Position numbers and translations under genes: made by a program. Source: Bosea sp. AS-1 (GTDB taxonomy: Bacteria > Pseudomonadota > Alphaproteobacteria > Rhizobiales > Beijerinckiaceae). Taken from it: a stretch of DNA of 64,000 bases. The first letter of the stretch is position 1. Every line of letters begins with the position of its first letter. The notes under the pieces are model-generated. The model saw only the letters and a program-made list of their open reading frames with translations. It was not told the origin of the DNA and did not search any database. The stretch lies in NCBI RefSeq assembly GCF_002220095.1, contig NZ_CP022372.1, positions 840,501 through 904,500 on the forward strand, in the 5' to 3' direction. This document shows, piece after piece, positions 42,533 through 50,998 of this stretch.

Positions 42533-44185
42533 ATGTCCCAGGGGCATTCTGGAGTCACGGGTCCCACGCGCCGCGGCGCTCTGGCTATGGGTGTGGGATT
42601 GGCCGCCGGCATCGGCCTGCCGTCGTCGTTGCGGGCGGCCCAGCCCCCTTCGGAACCGAAGGGGCAGGTCGTCGCCGGTCTGTCGCAGGAGCCAACCGTC
42701 TTTCATCCGCTGATGCCCGGCATCGAGGTCGATCAAGGCGTCTGGTGGCAGCTTTTCAGCACGCTTTGGTACATCGACCCGGAAGGCCGCTTCCAGCCGG
42801 ACCTCGCCAAGGAAGTGCCCACCGTCGAGAATGGCGGTCTCTCCGCTGATGGCCTGACCTGGAAGATCAAGCTGCGCAACGACGCCAAATGGCATGATGG
42901 CACGCCCTTCACAGCCGAGGACGTCAAGTTCAGCATCGATCTGATCAACAACACCGCGTTCCGTGCCCGCAATCGTGTCGGTCACAGCCTCGTCCACGAC
43001 ATCAAGGTGGTCGCGCCGGACGAGATCCACTGGCGCATGGAAAGCGCCTACTCACCCTACATGTCGATCCTGTCGCTGTTCTTCATCGTGCCCAAGCACG
43101 CGCTGGAGAAGGCGTCCGACCCCAACGCTTCTCCCTTCAACAACGCGCCGATCGGCACCGGCCCATTCCGCTGGGGCGAGCGCGTGCCCGGCGACCATAT
43201 CCAGCTCCTCGCCAACAAGAGCTATCATGGGCGCGGCCCCTTCCTGGAGCGCATCGTCTTCAAATACGTTCCCGACCTGACGGTACTCTACACCCAGTTT
43301 CGCACCGGCCAGATCGACTATACCGGCATCCAGGGCGTGCTGCCGAACTTCGTCAAGGAAGCCAAGACCCTGCCGGGCCGCAAGGTCTCGGTTTCGCCGA
43401 TGGCCTCGATCGAGCATATCGCGCCCAATCTCGAATTCGGGCCGCTCGCCGATCGGTCGGTGCGGGAGGCGCTGTATCTCGCCATCAATAAGAAGGGGCT
43501 GATCGACGCGCTCAATTACGGGCTGCCGACGCCGACGGAATCCTTCGTGCCGCAGCAGGCCTGGGCCTTCAACAAGGAGCTGCCGGCTCACGCTTATGAT
43601 CCGGCGAAGGCCAACACCATGCTCGACGCGGCCGGCTGGAAGCGCGGCTCCGGCGGCATTCGCGAGAAGAACGGGGTCAAGCTGGAATTCAGCAATTCGA
43701 CCACCAGCGGCAATGCGGTGCGCGAGCAGACGCAGCAATTGCTGATGCAGGACTGGAAGGCGATCGGTGCTTCGCTGCGCATCAGCAACATGCCCGCCGC
43801 CGTGATCTGGGGCGACTTCTGGCAGCAGTCGAAGTTCCAGTCGGTGATCGTCGGCGTCAACTTCATGCTGGGCAGCGATCCCGACGTGACACCGCGCTTC
43901 GGCTCGGGCGCGATCCCGGCCAAGGGCGGACGCGGCTACAACACCTATCAGTACCAGAACAAGGAGGCCGACCGGCTGCTGGCGGAAGGGGCGGCGCAGT
44001 TCGACCTTGCCGCGCGCAAGAAGACCTATGGCGCGCTGCAGAAGCTGGTCCGCGACGATCTCGCGATCCTGCCGCTGTTCCAGTCGGTCATCGCCGAGGG
44101 CACCAAGGACGGGCTGCAAGGCTTCGCACCCAACATCAACACATCCTCCAATTGCTGGAACATGAGGGAGTGGTACTGGGCCTGA
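42533..44185 (+). CDS. Dipeptide/oligopeptide-type ABC substrate-binding protein (SBP family 5)
   Basis: A 550-residue periplasmic receptor. The N terminus has a twin-arginine-like signal (GPTRRGALAMGVGLAAGIGL). Family 5 signatures are WKIKLRNDAKWHDGTPFTAEDVKFSIDL (in part) and VREALYLAINKKGLID. The ATG at 42533 follows ggggagg; the longer open frame upstream runs across the divergent promoter and is not used. Members bind peptides, nickel, opines, glutathione or iminosugars. The oxidase and GhrA downstream point to an amino-acid-derived ligand. Confidence 0.91.
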   Translation: MSQGHSGVTGPTRRGALAMGVGLAAGIGLPSSLRAAQPPSEPKGQVVAGLSQEPTVFHPLMPGIEVDQGVWWQLFSTLWYIDPEGRFQPDLAKEVPTVENGGLSADGLTWKIKLRNDAKWHDGTPFTAEDVKFSIDLINNTAFRARNRVGHSLVHDIKVVAPDEIHWRMESAYSPYMSILSLFFIVPKHALEKASDPNASPFNNAPIGTGPFRWGERVPGDHIQLLANKSYHGRGPFLERIVFKYVPDLTVLYTQFRTGQIDYTGIQGVLPNFVKEAKTLPGRKVSVSPMASIEHIAPNLEFGPLADRSVREALYLAINKKGLIDALNYGLPTPTESFVPQQAWAFNKELPAHAYDPAKANTMLDAAGWKRGSGGIREKNGVKLEFSNSTTSGNAVREQTQQLLMQDWKAIGASLRISNMPAAVIWGDFWQQSKFQSVIVGVNFMLGSDPDVTPRFGSGAIPAKGGRGYNTYQYQNKEADRLLAEGAAQFDLAARKKTYGALQKLVRDDLAILPLFQSVIAEGTKDGLQGFAPNINTSSNCWNMREWYWA

Positions 44186-44203
44186 CGGCCGGCGAGTCGC
44201 GCG

Positions 44204-45154
44204 ATGCTTCCCTATCTGATTCGCCGGCTGGGGCAGGCGCTGGTGCTCCTGCTCATCGTCTCGATGCTCGGCTTCGCCATCCTGCATCTGGCGCCGGGCG
44301 GACCGCTGTCCCAGTTCGCTCTGTCCTCGCAGATGTCGCCGGAGGATATCGCGCGGATCTCGCACCAGCTCGGTCTTGATCGACCTCTGCCGATCCAGTA
44401 CGCCGACTGGCTCTGGCGGATGCTGCAGGGCGATTGGGGCACATCCTACCGCGACGGCAGTGCTGTGCTCGCCGTCATCGGGTCACATCTGCGGGCGACT
44501 TTCGAGCTGATGGCGACGGCGACGCTGATTGCCTGCCTGCTCGGCTGCTGGATCGGCATTCTCGGCGCTATCCGGCGCTACTCGCTGTTCGACACCCTCG
44601 CCACCGTCGGCGCGATGATCGCTCTCTCGATTCCGACCTTCTGGTTCGGCTTGGTTGCGATCTACATCTTCTCGGTCACGCTCGGCTGGCTGCCGGCGGG
44701 CAACCGCCACACGGTCGGCGACGATTCCTTGCTCGACCTGCTGCATCACCTGATCGCTCCGGCGCTGGTGCTGGCGCTGGTCGAGATGGCGATCTGGGCA
44801 CGTTTCATGCGCTCCTCGATGCTCGACGTCATCGGCCAGGACTATATCCGCACCGCCCGCGCCAAGGGCCTGCCGGAATGGAGCATCCTGTCACGGCACG
44901 CGCTGCGGAACGCGCTTCTGCCGATGATCACCGTCGCCGGCCTGCAGTTCCCGACGCTGCTCGGCGGCGCGCTGGTGGCGGAGACCGTGTTCACCTGGCC
45001 CGGCATGGGCCGCCTTTTCCTCGATTCGATCGCCTATCGCGACTACCCCGTGGTGATGGGCATCCTCATGCTTTCGGCCGCGATGGTCATGCTGGGCTCC
45101 CTCATCGCCGATCTGCTCTATGCCGTGGTCGATCCGCGGATCCGGATGGAGTGA
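44204..45154 (+). CDS. ABC transporter permease, DppB-like
   Basis: A 316-residue membrane protein with six predicted spans. The family N terminus MLPYLIRRLGQALVLLLIVS, the loop GGPLSQFAL and the EAA-type block YIRTARAKGLPEWSILSRHALRNALLP (in part) identify it as the DppB/OppB partner. It is 18 bases downstream of the receptor gene and four bases before the DppC-like gene. Confidence 0.92.
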   Translation: MLPYLIRRLGQALVLLLIVSMLGFAILHLAPGGPLSQFALSSQMSPEDIARISHQLGLDRPLPIQYADWLWRMLQGDWGTSYRDGSAVLAVIGSHLRATFELMATATLIACLLGCWIGILGAIRRYSLFDTLATVGAMIALSIPTFWFGLVAIYIFSVTLGWLPAGNRHTVGDDSLLDLLHHLIAPALVLALVEMAIWARFMRSSMLDVIGQDYIRTARAKGLPEWSILSRHALRNALLPMITVAGLQFPTLLGGALVAETVFTWPGMGRLFLDSIAYRDYPVVMGILMLSAAMVMLGSLIADLLYAVVDPRIRME

Positions 45155-45158
45155 GGCG

Positions 45159-46046
45159 ATGAGCACGTCAGCCGCATCCGTCTCGACCGAACCGGGTCCC
45201 GTCGCCTCTGCGAACACGGCCTGGCGGCGCTTTCGCCGTCACCGGCTCGCCATGGCCGGCACCGTCACGATCCTGATTCTCGCTCTCGGGTCGTTCCTCG
45301 GCCCTTATCTTCTGCCCTTCGACGACACCTATATCGACATCCTGCAGCGCTTCGCGCCGCCGCTCTCCGGCGTGCATGTCCTGGGCACGGACGAACTCGG
45401 CCGCGACATCCTCGCCCGGCTGATGATGGGCGGGCGCATCTCGCTCGCGATCGGCTTCCTTGCCATGGCGGTCGCGATGGCAATCGGTATCGCGGTCGGG
45501 GTCATCGCCGGTTTCTACGGGGGCTGGCTCGGCTCGGCGCTGATGCGCTTCGTCGACGCGGTGCTGTGCTTCCCGACGATCTTCCTGCTGCTGGCACTGG
45601 CGGCGCTGACCGAGCCCGGCATCCTGGCGACCACCCTGCTGATCGCGGCGACCTCCTGGATGAACGTCGCCCGCATTGTCGAGGCGCAGATCCGTTCCTT
45701 GCGCGAGCGCGACTTCGCGGCGGCCGCTCGCTCGGTCGGCGCGAGTGACTTCTACATCATGTTCCGCAGTCTCTTGCCCAACGCCATGGCGCCGATCGTG
45801 GTGGCGGCGACGCTCAACGTCGCCAAGGCGATCCTGCTCGAATCCTATATCAGCTTCCTCGGTTACGGCATCCAGCCGCCGGCTTCGAGCTGGGGCAATA
45901 TGCTCAACAATGCCCAGATCTACCTGACCAGCGCGCCTTGGCTCGCTCTTCTGCCCGGCATCGCGATCACGCTCGCCGTGACCAGCTTCAACTTCATCGG
46001 CGACGGCCTGCGCGATGCGCTCGACCCGCGCCTCGACATCAACTGA
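45159..46046 (+). CDS. ABC transporter permease, DppC-like
   Basis: A 295-residue membrane protein with the DppC signatures VLGTDELGRDILARLMMGGR and SLRERDFAAAARSVGASDFYIMFRSLLPNAM (in part), and the C-terminal FIGDGLRDALDPRL. The ATG at 45159 follows gtgagg. No ATP-binding genes (DppD/DppF) follow; the next gene is an oxidase, so the ATPases must come from elsewhere. Confidence 0.92.
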   Translation: MSTSAASVSTEPGPVASANTAWRRFRRHRLAMAGTVTILILALGSFLGPYLLPFDDTYIDILQRFAPPLSGVHVLGTDELGRDILARLMMGGRISLAIGFLAMAVAMAIGIAVGVIAGFYGGWLGSALMRFVDAVLCFPTIFLLLALAALTEPGILATTLLIAATSWMNVARIVEAQIRSLRERDFAAAARSVGASDFYIMFRSLLPNAMAPIVVAATLNVAKAILLESYISFLGYGIQPPASSWGNMLNNAQIYLTSAPWLALLPGIAITLAVTSFNFIGDGLRDALDPRLDIN

Positions 46047-46093
46047 TTCTCCCGCCGCGACGGCCGCCAACGAATATCCGAGGAGCCTTGTCC

Positions 46094-47422
46094 ATGTCCC
46101 CGCCGGTCAACCGCATTCCCAGCGACGAGCGCCTACCGGAGGCCGTCGACGTCGTGGTCATCGGCGGTGGCGTGATCGGCGTATCCGCCTCCTATCACCT
46201 CGCCCGCAAGGGTCTTTCCGTCGCGCTGGTCGAGAAGGGCCATGTCGCCGGCGAGCAATCGAGCCGCAACTGGGGCTGGTGCCGCCAGCAGGGGCGGGCG
46301 CGCGCCGAAATTCCGCTCGCGCGCGAGGCGTTGCGCCTATGGGAGGAGCTGCAGGAGGAGGCTGGAGCCGATACCGGCTTCCGCCGCACCGGTGTGCTGT
46401 TCCTGACCAAGGACCCGAAGGAGGCGGCCGACTGGGAGCGCTGGGCTGGAATCGCACGCGAGCTGCAGGTCCACTCGACCTTGCTCACTCCGGCCCAGAT
46501 CCGCGAGAAGCTTCCCGGCAACGCGCAGGATTGGGTCGCCGGCCTGCACACGCCGAGCGATGGCCGCGCCGAGCCCTCCATGGCGGTGCCTGCGCTGGCG
46601 CTGGCCGCCCGCAAGCGCGGAGTCACCATTCATCAGGGCTGCGCGGCGCGCGGGTTGGAGATGACGGGCGGCGCGGTCAGCGGCGTGGTGACGGAGAAAG
46701 GCACGATCCACACCCAGGCCGTACTGCTCGCCGGTGGGGCCTGGTCGTCGCTGTTCTGCCGGCGTCATGGCATCGACCTGCCGATCGGGCTGGTGGATGC
46801 CACGGCCTGTCGAACCACGCCGGCGCCCGAATTCACCGACGGAGCGCTCGGCACCACCGAATACTGCATCCGCCGCCGGCTCGACGGGGGCTTCACGCTC
46901 GCCCTGCGCGGGCGCGGCACGGTCAACCTCACGCCCGATATCCTGCGCTACGCCCGGATCTTCTGGCCGACCTTCAAGCAGCGCCGTGCCGGGTTGAAGC
47001 TGAGGCTGGGCGCCGACTTCTTCCAGCAACTCTTGGGCAGCGCCAACTGGCGCCTCGATCAGCCTTCACCCTTCGAGGCGGTGCGCGTGCAGGATCCGGC
47101 GCCCGACATGGAGCTGGTCAATTCGGCGCTGGCAGCACTGATCGCCGGCAATCCCGAACTCGAGGATATCCGCATCGCCGAGGCCTGGGGTGGCACGATC
47201 GACTCGACTCCGGACACTGTGCCTGTGATCTCCCCGGTTCCCAGTGTGAAGGGCTTCTTCCTCGCGACTGGCTTCTCGGGGCATGGCTTCGGCATCGGCC
47301 CCGCGGCCGGCAAGCTCGCGGCCGACATCGTCAATGGCGACACGCCGCTCGTCGATCCCGCCGCCTATAGCTATGAGCGGCTGATCGACGGCCGCCCGCT
47401 GGCTCCGGTCGGGTTGTTCTGA
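46094..47422 (+). CDS. FAD-dependent oxidoreductase of the DAO family
   Basis: A 442-residue flavoprotein with an N-terminal dinucleotide motif (VVVIGGGVIGVSASYHLARKG) and the C-terminal FAD contact GFFLATGFSGHGFGIGPAAG. The DAO family oxidises amino acids, sarcosine, glycine betaine derivatives or opines to imino acids. The ATG at 46094 follows aggag. It lies between the importer and a glyoxylate/hydroxypyruvate reductase, suggesting that its substrate is the imported compound and that a 2-oxo acid such as glyoxylate is released. Confidence 0.9.
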   Translation: MSPPVNRIPSDERLPEAVDVVVIGGGVIGVSASYHLARKGLSVALVEKGHVAGEQSSRNWGWCRQQGRARAEIPLAREALRLWEELQEEAGADTGFRRTGVLFLTKDPKEAADWERWAGIARELQVHSTLLTPAQIREKLPGNAQDWVAGLHTPSDGRAEPSMAVPALALAARKRGVTIHQGCAARGLEMTGGAVSGVVTEKGTIHTQAVLLAGGAWSSLFCRRHGIDLPIGLVDATACRTTPAPEFTDGALGTTEYCIRRRLDGGFTLALRGRGTVNLTPDILRYARIFWPTFKQRRAGLKLRLGADFFQQLLGSANWRLDQPSPFEAVRVQDPAPDMELVNSALAALIAGNPELEDIRIAEAWGGTIDSTPDTVPVISPVPSVKGFFLATGFSGHGFGIGPAAGKLAADIVNGDTPLVDPAAYSYERLIDGRPLAPVGLF

Positions 47423-47433
47423 GGGCCGAAAGC

Positions 47434-48360
47434 GTGACCATCGTCTATAAGGCGAGTGCCGAGCGGGCAGGACAATGGGCGGCGGCCTTTGCCCGGCAGG
47501 CGCCCGATGTGCCGTTCCGGATCTGGCCGGATGTCGGCGATCCAGCTTCCGTCGAATATCTGCTGCTCTGGCAGCCGCCGGAGCGGATCGTCGAGACCTT
47601 CCCGAACCTGAAGATGCTGTTCTCGGTCGGCGCGGGCGTCGACCAGCTCGACTTTGACACGCTGCCGCCAGACTTGCCGGTGGTACGCATGCTCGAGCCG
47701 GGCATCGCCGAGAGCATGGCCGAATTCGCCTGCATGGCCACGCTGATGCTGCACCGGGACATGGCCGACTACATCGACCAGCAGCGCCGGCGGCAATGGC
47801 GGGAGATTCAGGTTCGTGCCGGCAGCGATCGCCGCGTCGGCATTCTCGGCTTGGGGCAGCTCGGCCAGGCGAGCCTGGAGATGCTGCGGCCATTCGGCTT
47901 TCGCCTCTCCGGCTGGAATCGTTCGCCGCGGCAGATCGAGGGCGTTGCCTGCTTCACGGGACAAGAGGAGTTGCCCGCCTTCCTGGTGCAGGCGGACATC
48001 CTGATCTGCCTTCTGCCGCTGACCGAGGCGACACGCGGCATTCTCGATGCAAAGCTGTTCGGGATGCTGCCGCGGGGCGCGGCCCTGATCAATGTCGGAC
48101 GTGGCGGCCATCTCGTCGAGGCCGACCTGCTCGCTGCGCTGGAGAGCGGGCAGCTCTCGAGCGCGATGATCGATGTGCTCGAGCCCGAACCGCCCGCGCC
48201 GGAGCATCCGTTCTGGCAGCATCCGCGGATCGTGATGACGCCGCATATCGCCAGCATGACGCGGCCGGAGAGCGGTGCCGCCTTCGTGCTCGAAACCATC
48301 GAGCGCCACCGTCGGGGGCTTCCGATCGAGGGGCTCGTTTCGCGCAGCCGGTCTTATTGA
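47434..48360 (+). CDS. ghrA: Glyoxylate/hydroxypyruvate reductase A (D-isomer 2-hydroxyacid dehydrogenase family)
   Basis: A 308-residue NAD(P)H-dependent dehydrogenase. The Rossmann motif is GILGLGQLGQ. The catalytic arginine is in INVGRGGHLVEADLLAAL, the glutamate in IDVLEPEPP and the histidine in MTPHIASMTRPES. The lack of the first 2-hydroxyacid domain motifs typical of SerA and the PHIASMTRP block are characteristic of GhrA. It reduces glyoxylate or hydroxypyruvate to the hydroxyacid. The start is GTG at 47434, 11 bases after the oxidase gene, so it is probably the last gene of the operon. Confidence 0.9.
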   Translation: MTIVYKASAERAGQWAAAFARQAPDVPFRIWPDVGDPASVEYLLLWQPPERIVETFPNLKMLFSVGAGVDQLDFDTLPPDLPVVRMLEPGIAESMAEFACMATLMLHRDMADYIDQQRRRQWREIQVRAGSDRRVGILGLGQLGQASLEMLRPFGFRLSGWNRSPRQIEGVACFTGQEELPAFLVQADILICLLPLTEATRGILDAKLFGMLPRGAALINVGRGGHLVEADLLAALESGQLSSAMIDVLEPEPPAPEHPFWQHPRIVMTPHIASMTRPESGAAFVLETIERHRRGLPIEGLVSRSRSY

Positions 48361-48388
48361 CGACGATAGGCCGCGGCGGCCGATCGAG

Positions 48389-49609
48389 TCAGGCCGGCGC
48401 CTGCGCGCTTCGCCTGAGGGCCAGCACGGCATTCAACCCGCCGAAGGCGAAGGAGTTCGAGAGCGCGTGGCGAACAACCGTCCGCCGCGCTCCTTCCGGC
48501 ACCACGTCGAGGCCGCATTCCTCATCGGGTTCCGTGCAGTTCGCCGTGGGGGGCACGAGCTGGTGGTGCAGCGCCAGCGCCGTCACCAGGGCCTCGAAGG
48601 CGCCTGCGGCACCCAGGCTGTGACCGAGCACGCCCTTTGTCGACGAGACCAGCGGCAGGCCGTCTGCCGGAAAGATCGCGCGAATGGCCTTGCTTTCGAT
48701 GGCGTCGTTCAGCGCTGTCCCAGTGCCGTGCGCGTTGATGTAGTCGACCGTGTCGGGAGCGATGCCGGCGCTCGCCATGGCGCGCCGCATCGCAGCTTCG
48801 GCTCCCTTCTGGTCCGGCGCGGTCAGGTCGCCGGCATCGGCATTGGCACCGAAGCCCGCGAGCTCGGCATAGATGCATGCGCCGCGAGCGACCGCCCGAT
48901 CCCATTCCTCCAGGACGAGGATGGCACTGCCTTCGCCAAGGACCAGGCCGCTGCGGTTGCGCGAGAACGGGCGGCAGGTGTCGCGCGACAGGATCCTGAG
49001 CGCGTTCCAGCTCACCAGCGTGCCGTTCGTGATGCAGGCTTCGGCGCCTCCCGCGAGGGCGATGTCGCAATCCCCATGCAGGATGGACCGGAAGGCCAGC
49101 CCGATCGCATGCGTTCCCGAGGCGCAGGCGCTCGAGACGGCAAAGCTGTTGCCGTGCAGGCCGAGATCCATCGAGATCTGGCTCGCCGGCGCATTGGCCA
49201 TGAGCTTCGGGATGGTGAGAGGGTGCACACCTCGTCCTTGCTCGCCATAGATCCGGTAGAAGCTGTCATCCACCGTATTCATGCCGCCGACGCCGACACC
49301 GATGACGATGTCCGCCTTGGCGAGCGCTGGATCACCTGGCTGAATCGCTGCATCGGCGACAGCTTCCCGTGCCGCGACGACGGCGAATTGCGAGATGCGA
49401 TCGAGCGTCCCGAGCTGCTTCGGCGCAAAATGTTCCGTCGGATCGAAGTCGCGGATCTGCGCGGCGATCGGGCATGGGAGGCTGTCCGTGCGCGGCAGTA
49501 CCAATGGCCCGATCGCGGTCTCCCCGGCAACGACGCGTTGCCAGGTGGCGGGCATCGTCAAACCGGCTGGCGAAACCGCGCCCAGGCCGGTGATGGCGAC
49601 GCGCCTCAC
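48389..49609 (-). CDS. Beta-ketoacyl-ACP synthase (FabF/NodE-like)
   Basis: A 406-residue condensing enzyme. The Cys-His-His triad is complete: Cys162 in VSSACASGTHAIG, His294 in INAHGTGTALND and His330 in KGVLGHSLGAAGAFEAL. It extends acyl-ACP by decarboxylative condensation with malonyl-ACP. The start is GTG at 49609, overlapping the stop of the ACP gene by four bases, so the two are co-translated. It stands apart from any fab cluster, so it is likely a specialised KS of the FabF/NodE type for an unusual acyl chain. Confidence 0.92.
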   Translation of the reverse strand: MRRVAITGLGAVSPAGLTMPATWQRVVAGETAIGPLVLPRTDSLPCPIAAQIRDFDPTEHFAPKQLGTLDRISQFAVVAAREAVADAAIQPGDPALAKADIVIGVGVGGMNTVDDSFYRIYGEQGRGVHPLTIPKLMANAPASQISMDLGLHGNSFAVSSACASGTHAIGLAFRSILHGDCDIALAGGAEACITNGTLVSWNALRILSRDTCRPFSRNRSGLVLGEGSAILVLEEWDRAVARGACIYAELAGFGANADAGDLTAPDQKGAEAAMRRAMASAGIAPDTVDYINAHGTGTALNDAIESKAIRAIFPADGLPLVSSTKGVLGHSLGAAGAFEALVTALALHHQLVPPTANCTEPDEECGLDVVPEGARRTVVRHALSNSFAFGGLNAVLALRRSAQAPA

Positions 49610-49866
49610 GCCGGTGCTCTGCTGCCGAGGGCTTCTCCGACGATGCGGGCGATGTCGCCGACCGTCTTGAGACCTTTGACGCTGGGGTCGTTCGCATCGA
49701 AGGGGACGCGGATGTCGAAACGCTCCTCGATGGCGAAGATCGTTTCCAGGACGTCGAGGGAATCGTACCCGGCTTCTTCGAGGCTGGTCGTCTCGGTGAT
49801 CTCGGAGGGGTCGCGGCCGATCTGGCTCGCCACGATGGCTTTCACAGCCTCAAACGTGTCCTGCAT
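49606..49866 (-). CDS. Acyl carrier protein (specialised)
   Basis: An 86-residue acyl carrier protein. The 4'-phosphopantetheine serine is in EAGYDSLDVLETIFAIEERF, with the acidic helix II that partners recognise. The ATG at 49866 is used; longer upstream frames are not supported. It differs from the housekeeping AcpP sequence, and its only neighbour on the strand is the ketosynthase. The pair resembles the nodFE module of rhizobia in organisation, though overall similarity cannot be measured here. Confidence 0.9.
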   Translation of the reverse strand: MQDTFEAVKAIVASQIGRDPSEITETTSLEEAGYDSLDVLETIFAIEERFDIRVPFDANDPSVKGLKTVGDIARIVGEALGSRAPA

Positions 49867-50338
49867 ATAAGCTGTACCTGTCCACACAATCGGGTCGTTC
49901 TGGTCCGGTCGCATCTTGCTGCGCTTGCGAAGCATGGGGTTCTCGGCGGCGGAAACACGATGCCGCGCTGCGCCAGTCCGAAGCCCGGGCTGCGCAAACG
50001 CAGGTTCCATGCCAATCCTGGCGACCGGCCCAGGTGATACAAACGATGCCAAGGCTCGTTGCGAGCCGCCTGATATCGCTTGTGAAATTCCGAGCAGGCG
50101 GAGCCTCGTCGCATCCGGCGCGATGGGTCTTGCAAGGATCCGCGCGACATTTCCTGTCGGAAGCATCGTGATTTGATGGTAACCACGGGAGGTGGCGTCG
50201 GGTCTGTGGCCTCCGCACCTGCGTCGAGCCGCGCAGGGTCTTCTTTCCGATCTCCCTCATCGATCGGGAACGGAGCCGTTCAGCCGGCGTTCACAGGCTG
50301 CCCGCTTGATTTTCAGCGATAGGCATAAGGAGAGCGCT
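49867..50338. other. Intergenic region between the ACP-KS pair and the DUF3597 gene
   Basis: This 472-base gap separates divergent genes. Open frames exist on both strands (for example an 86-codon plus frame at 49916-50176), but none shows a family motif or a ribosome binding site. It must hold the ACP-KS promoter at its left and that of the DUF3597 gene at its right. I see no repeat or RNA gene. Confidence 0.45.
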
Positions 50339-50725
50339 ATGGGTATTTTCGATTCGATTAAGAAAGCCATTTTTGGAGAAGCCAAGGCGGAGACGGTCGC
50401 CCCTGCACCGAGTTCGGCCGCCCCCGGCGCTCCTGCCCCTGCGGGCGCGACGGCCACTCCGTCCCAGTCCGTCGACGTGACTGCGATCCTCGACGAGGCG
50501 GTGCGCGTCAGCGGCCAGAAGCTCGACTGGAAGCATTCCATCGTCGACCTGCTTAAGGCGCTGAAGATCGACAGCAGCTTCGCCGCGCGCAAGGCGCTGG
50601 CGACGGAGCTCGGCTATAGCGGCGACGCCAGTGATTCCGCTGCGATGAATATCTGGCTGCACAAGGCCGTCATCAAGAAGCTCTCGGAGAACGGCGGCAA
50701 GGTTCCGGCCGATCTGCTCGACTGA
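50339..50725 (+). CDS. DUF3597-domain protein
   Basis: A 128-residue cytoplasmic protein. The first 14 residues (MGIFDSIKKAIFGE) form an amphipathic helix. An Ala/Pro-rich linker follows (about 20-45). The DUF3597 domain is C-terminal (about 48-128: VDVTAILDEAV, WKHSIVDLLKALKIDSS, MNIWLHKAVIKKLSENGG). The ATG at 50339 follows aaggag. The family is widespread and of unknown function; it looks LysM-like in some annotations. The gene is monocistronic and ends in a clear terminator. Confidence 0.88.
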   Translation: MGIFDSIKKAIFGEAKAETVAPAPSSAAPGAPAPAGATATPSQSVDVTAILDEAVRVSGQKLDWKHSIVDLLKALKIDSSFAARKALATELGYSGDASDSAAMNIWLHKAVIKKLSENGGKVPADLLD

Positions 50726-50795
50726 GCCGAAAGGCCCAGCACCGCAGGCGTTTGCCGCAGTTGCTGCAGCGGCGACCTCGATCGCACCAAGAAAG

Positions 50796-50825
50796 AAAGC
50801 CCGCCCTGGAGGCGGGCTTTTGTCG
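50796..50825 (+). terminator. Rho-independent terminator after the DUF3597 gene
   Basis: aaagcccgcc (50796-50805) pairs perfectly with ggcgggcttt (50811-50820) around ctgga, followed by a short T-run. It is the most classical intrinsic terminator in the window and closes the DUF3597 transcript. Confidence 0.88.
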
Positions 50826-50998
50826 TTGCGGGCAGGGCTCGCCATGCTTGCCGATGGACTGCGCGGGCCTGCCCTGCAGGACGCAAGGCATGGCGATGCT
50901 CGATGGAGCCGATGCCGGGTTGACGGCCCGGCGGACAATGCGATGTTCTTCTTCGAAACATTCCAAGTCCGAAGTGTGCCGGAGGCTGGAGGCAAGCG

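Noticed and set aside
49916..50176. 86-codon plus-strand frame between the ACP and DUF3597 genes
   Set aside because: No ribosome binding site, no family motif, and cysteine/arginine composition typical of a shadow frame in G+C-rich DNA.
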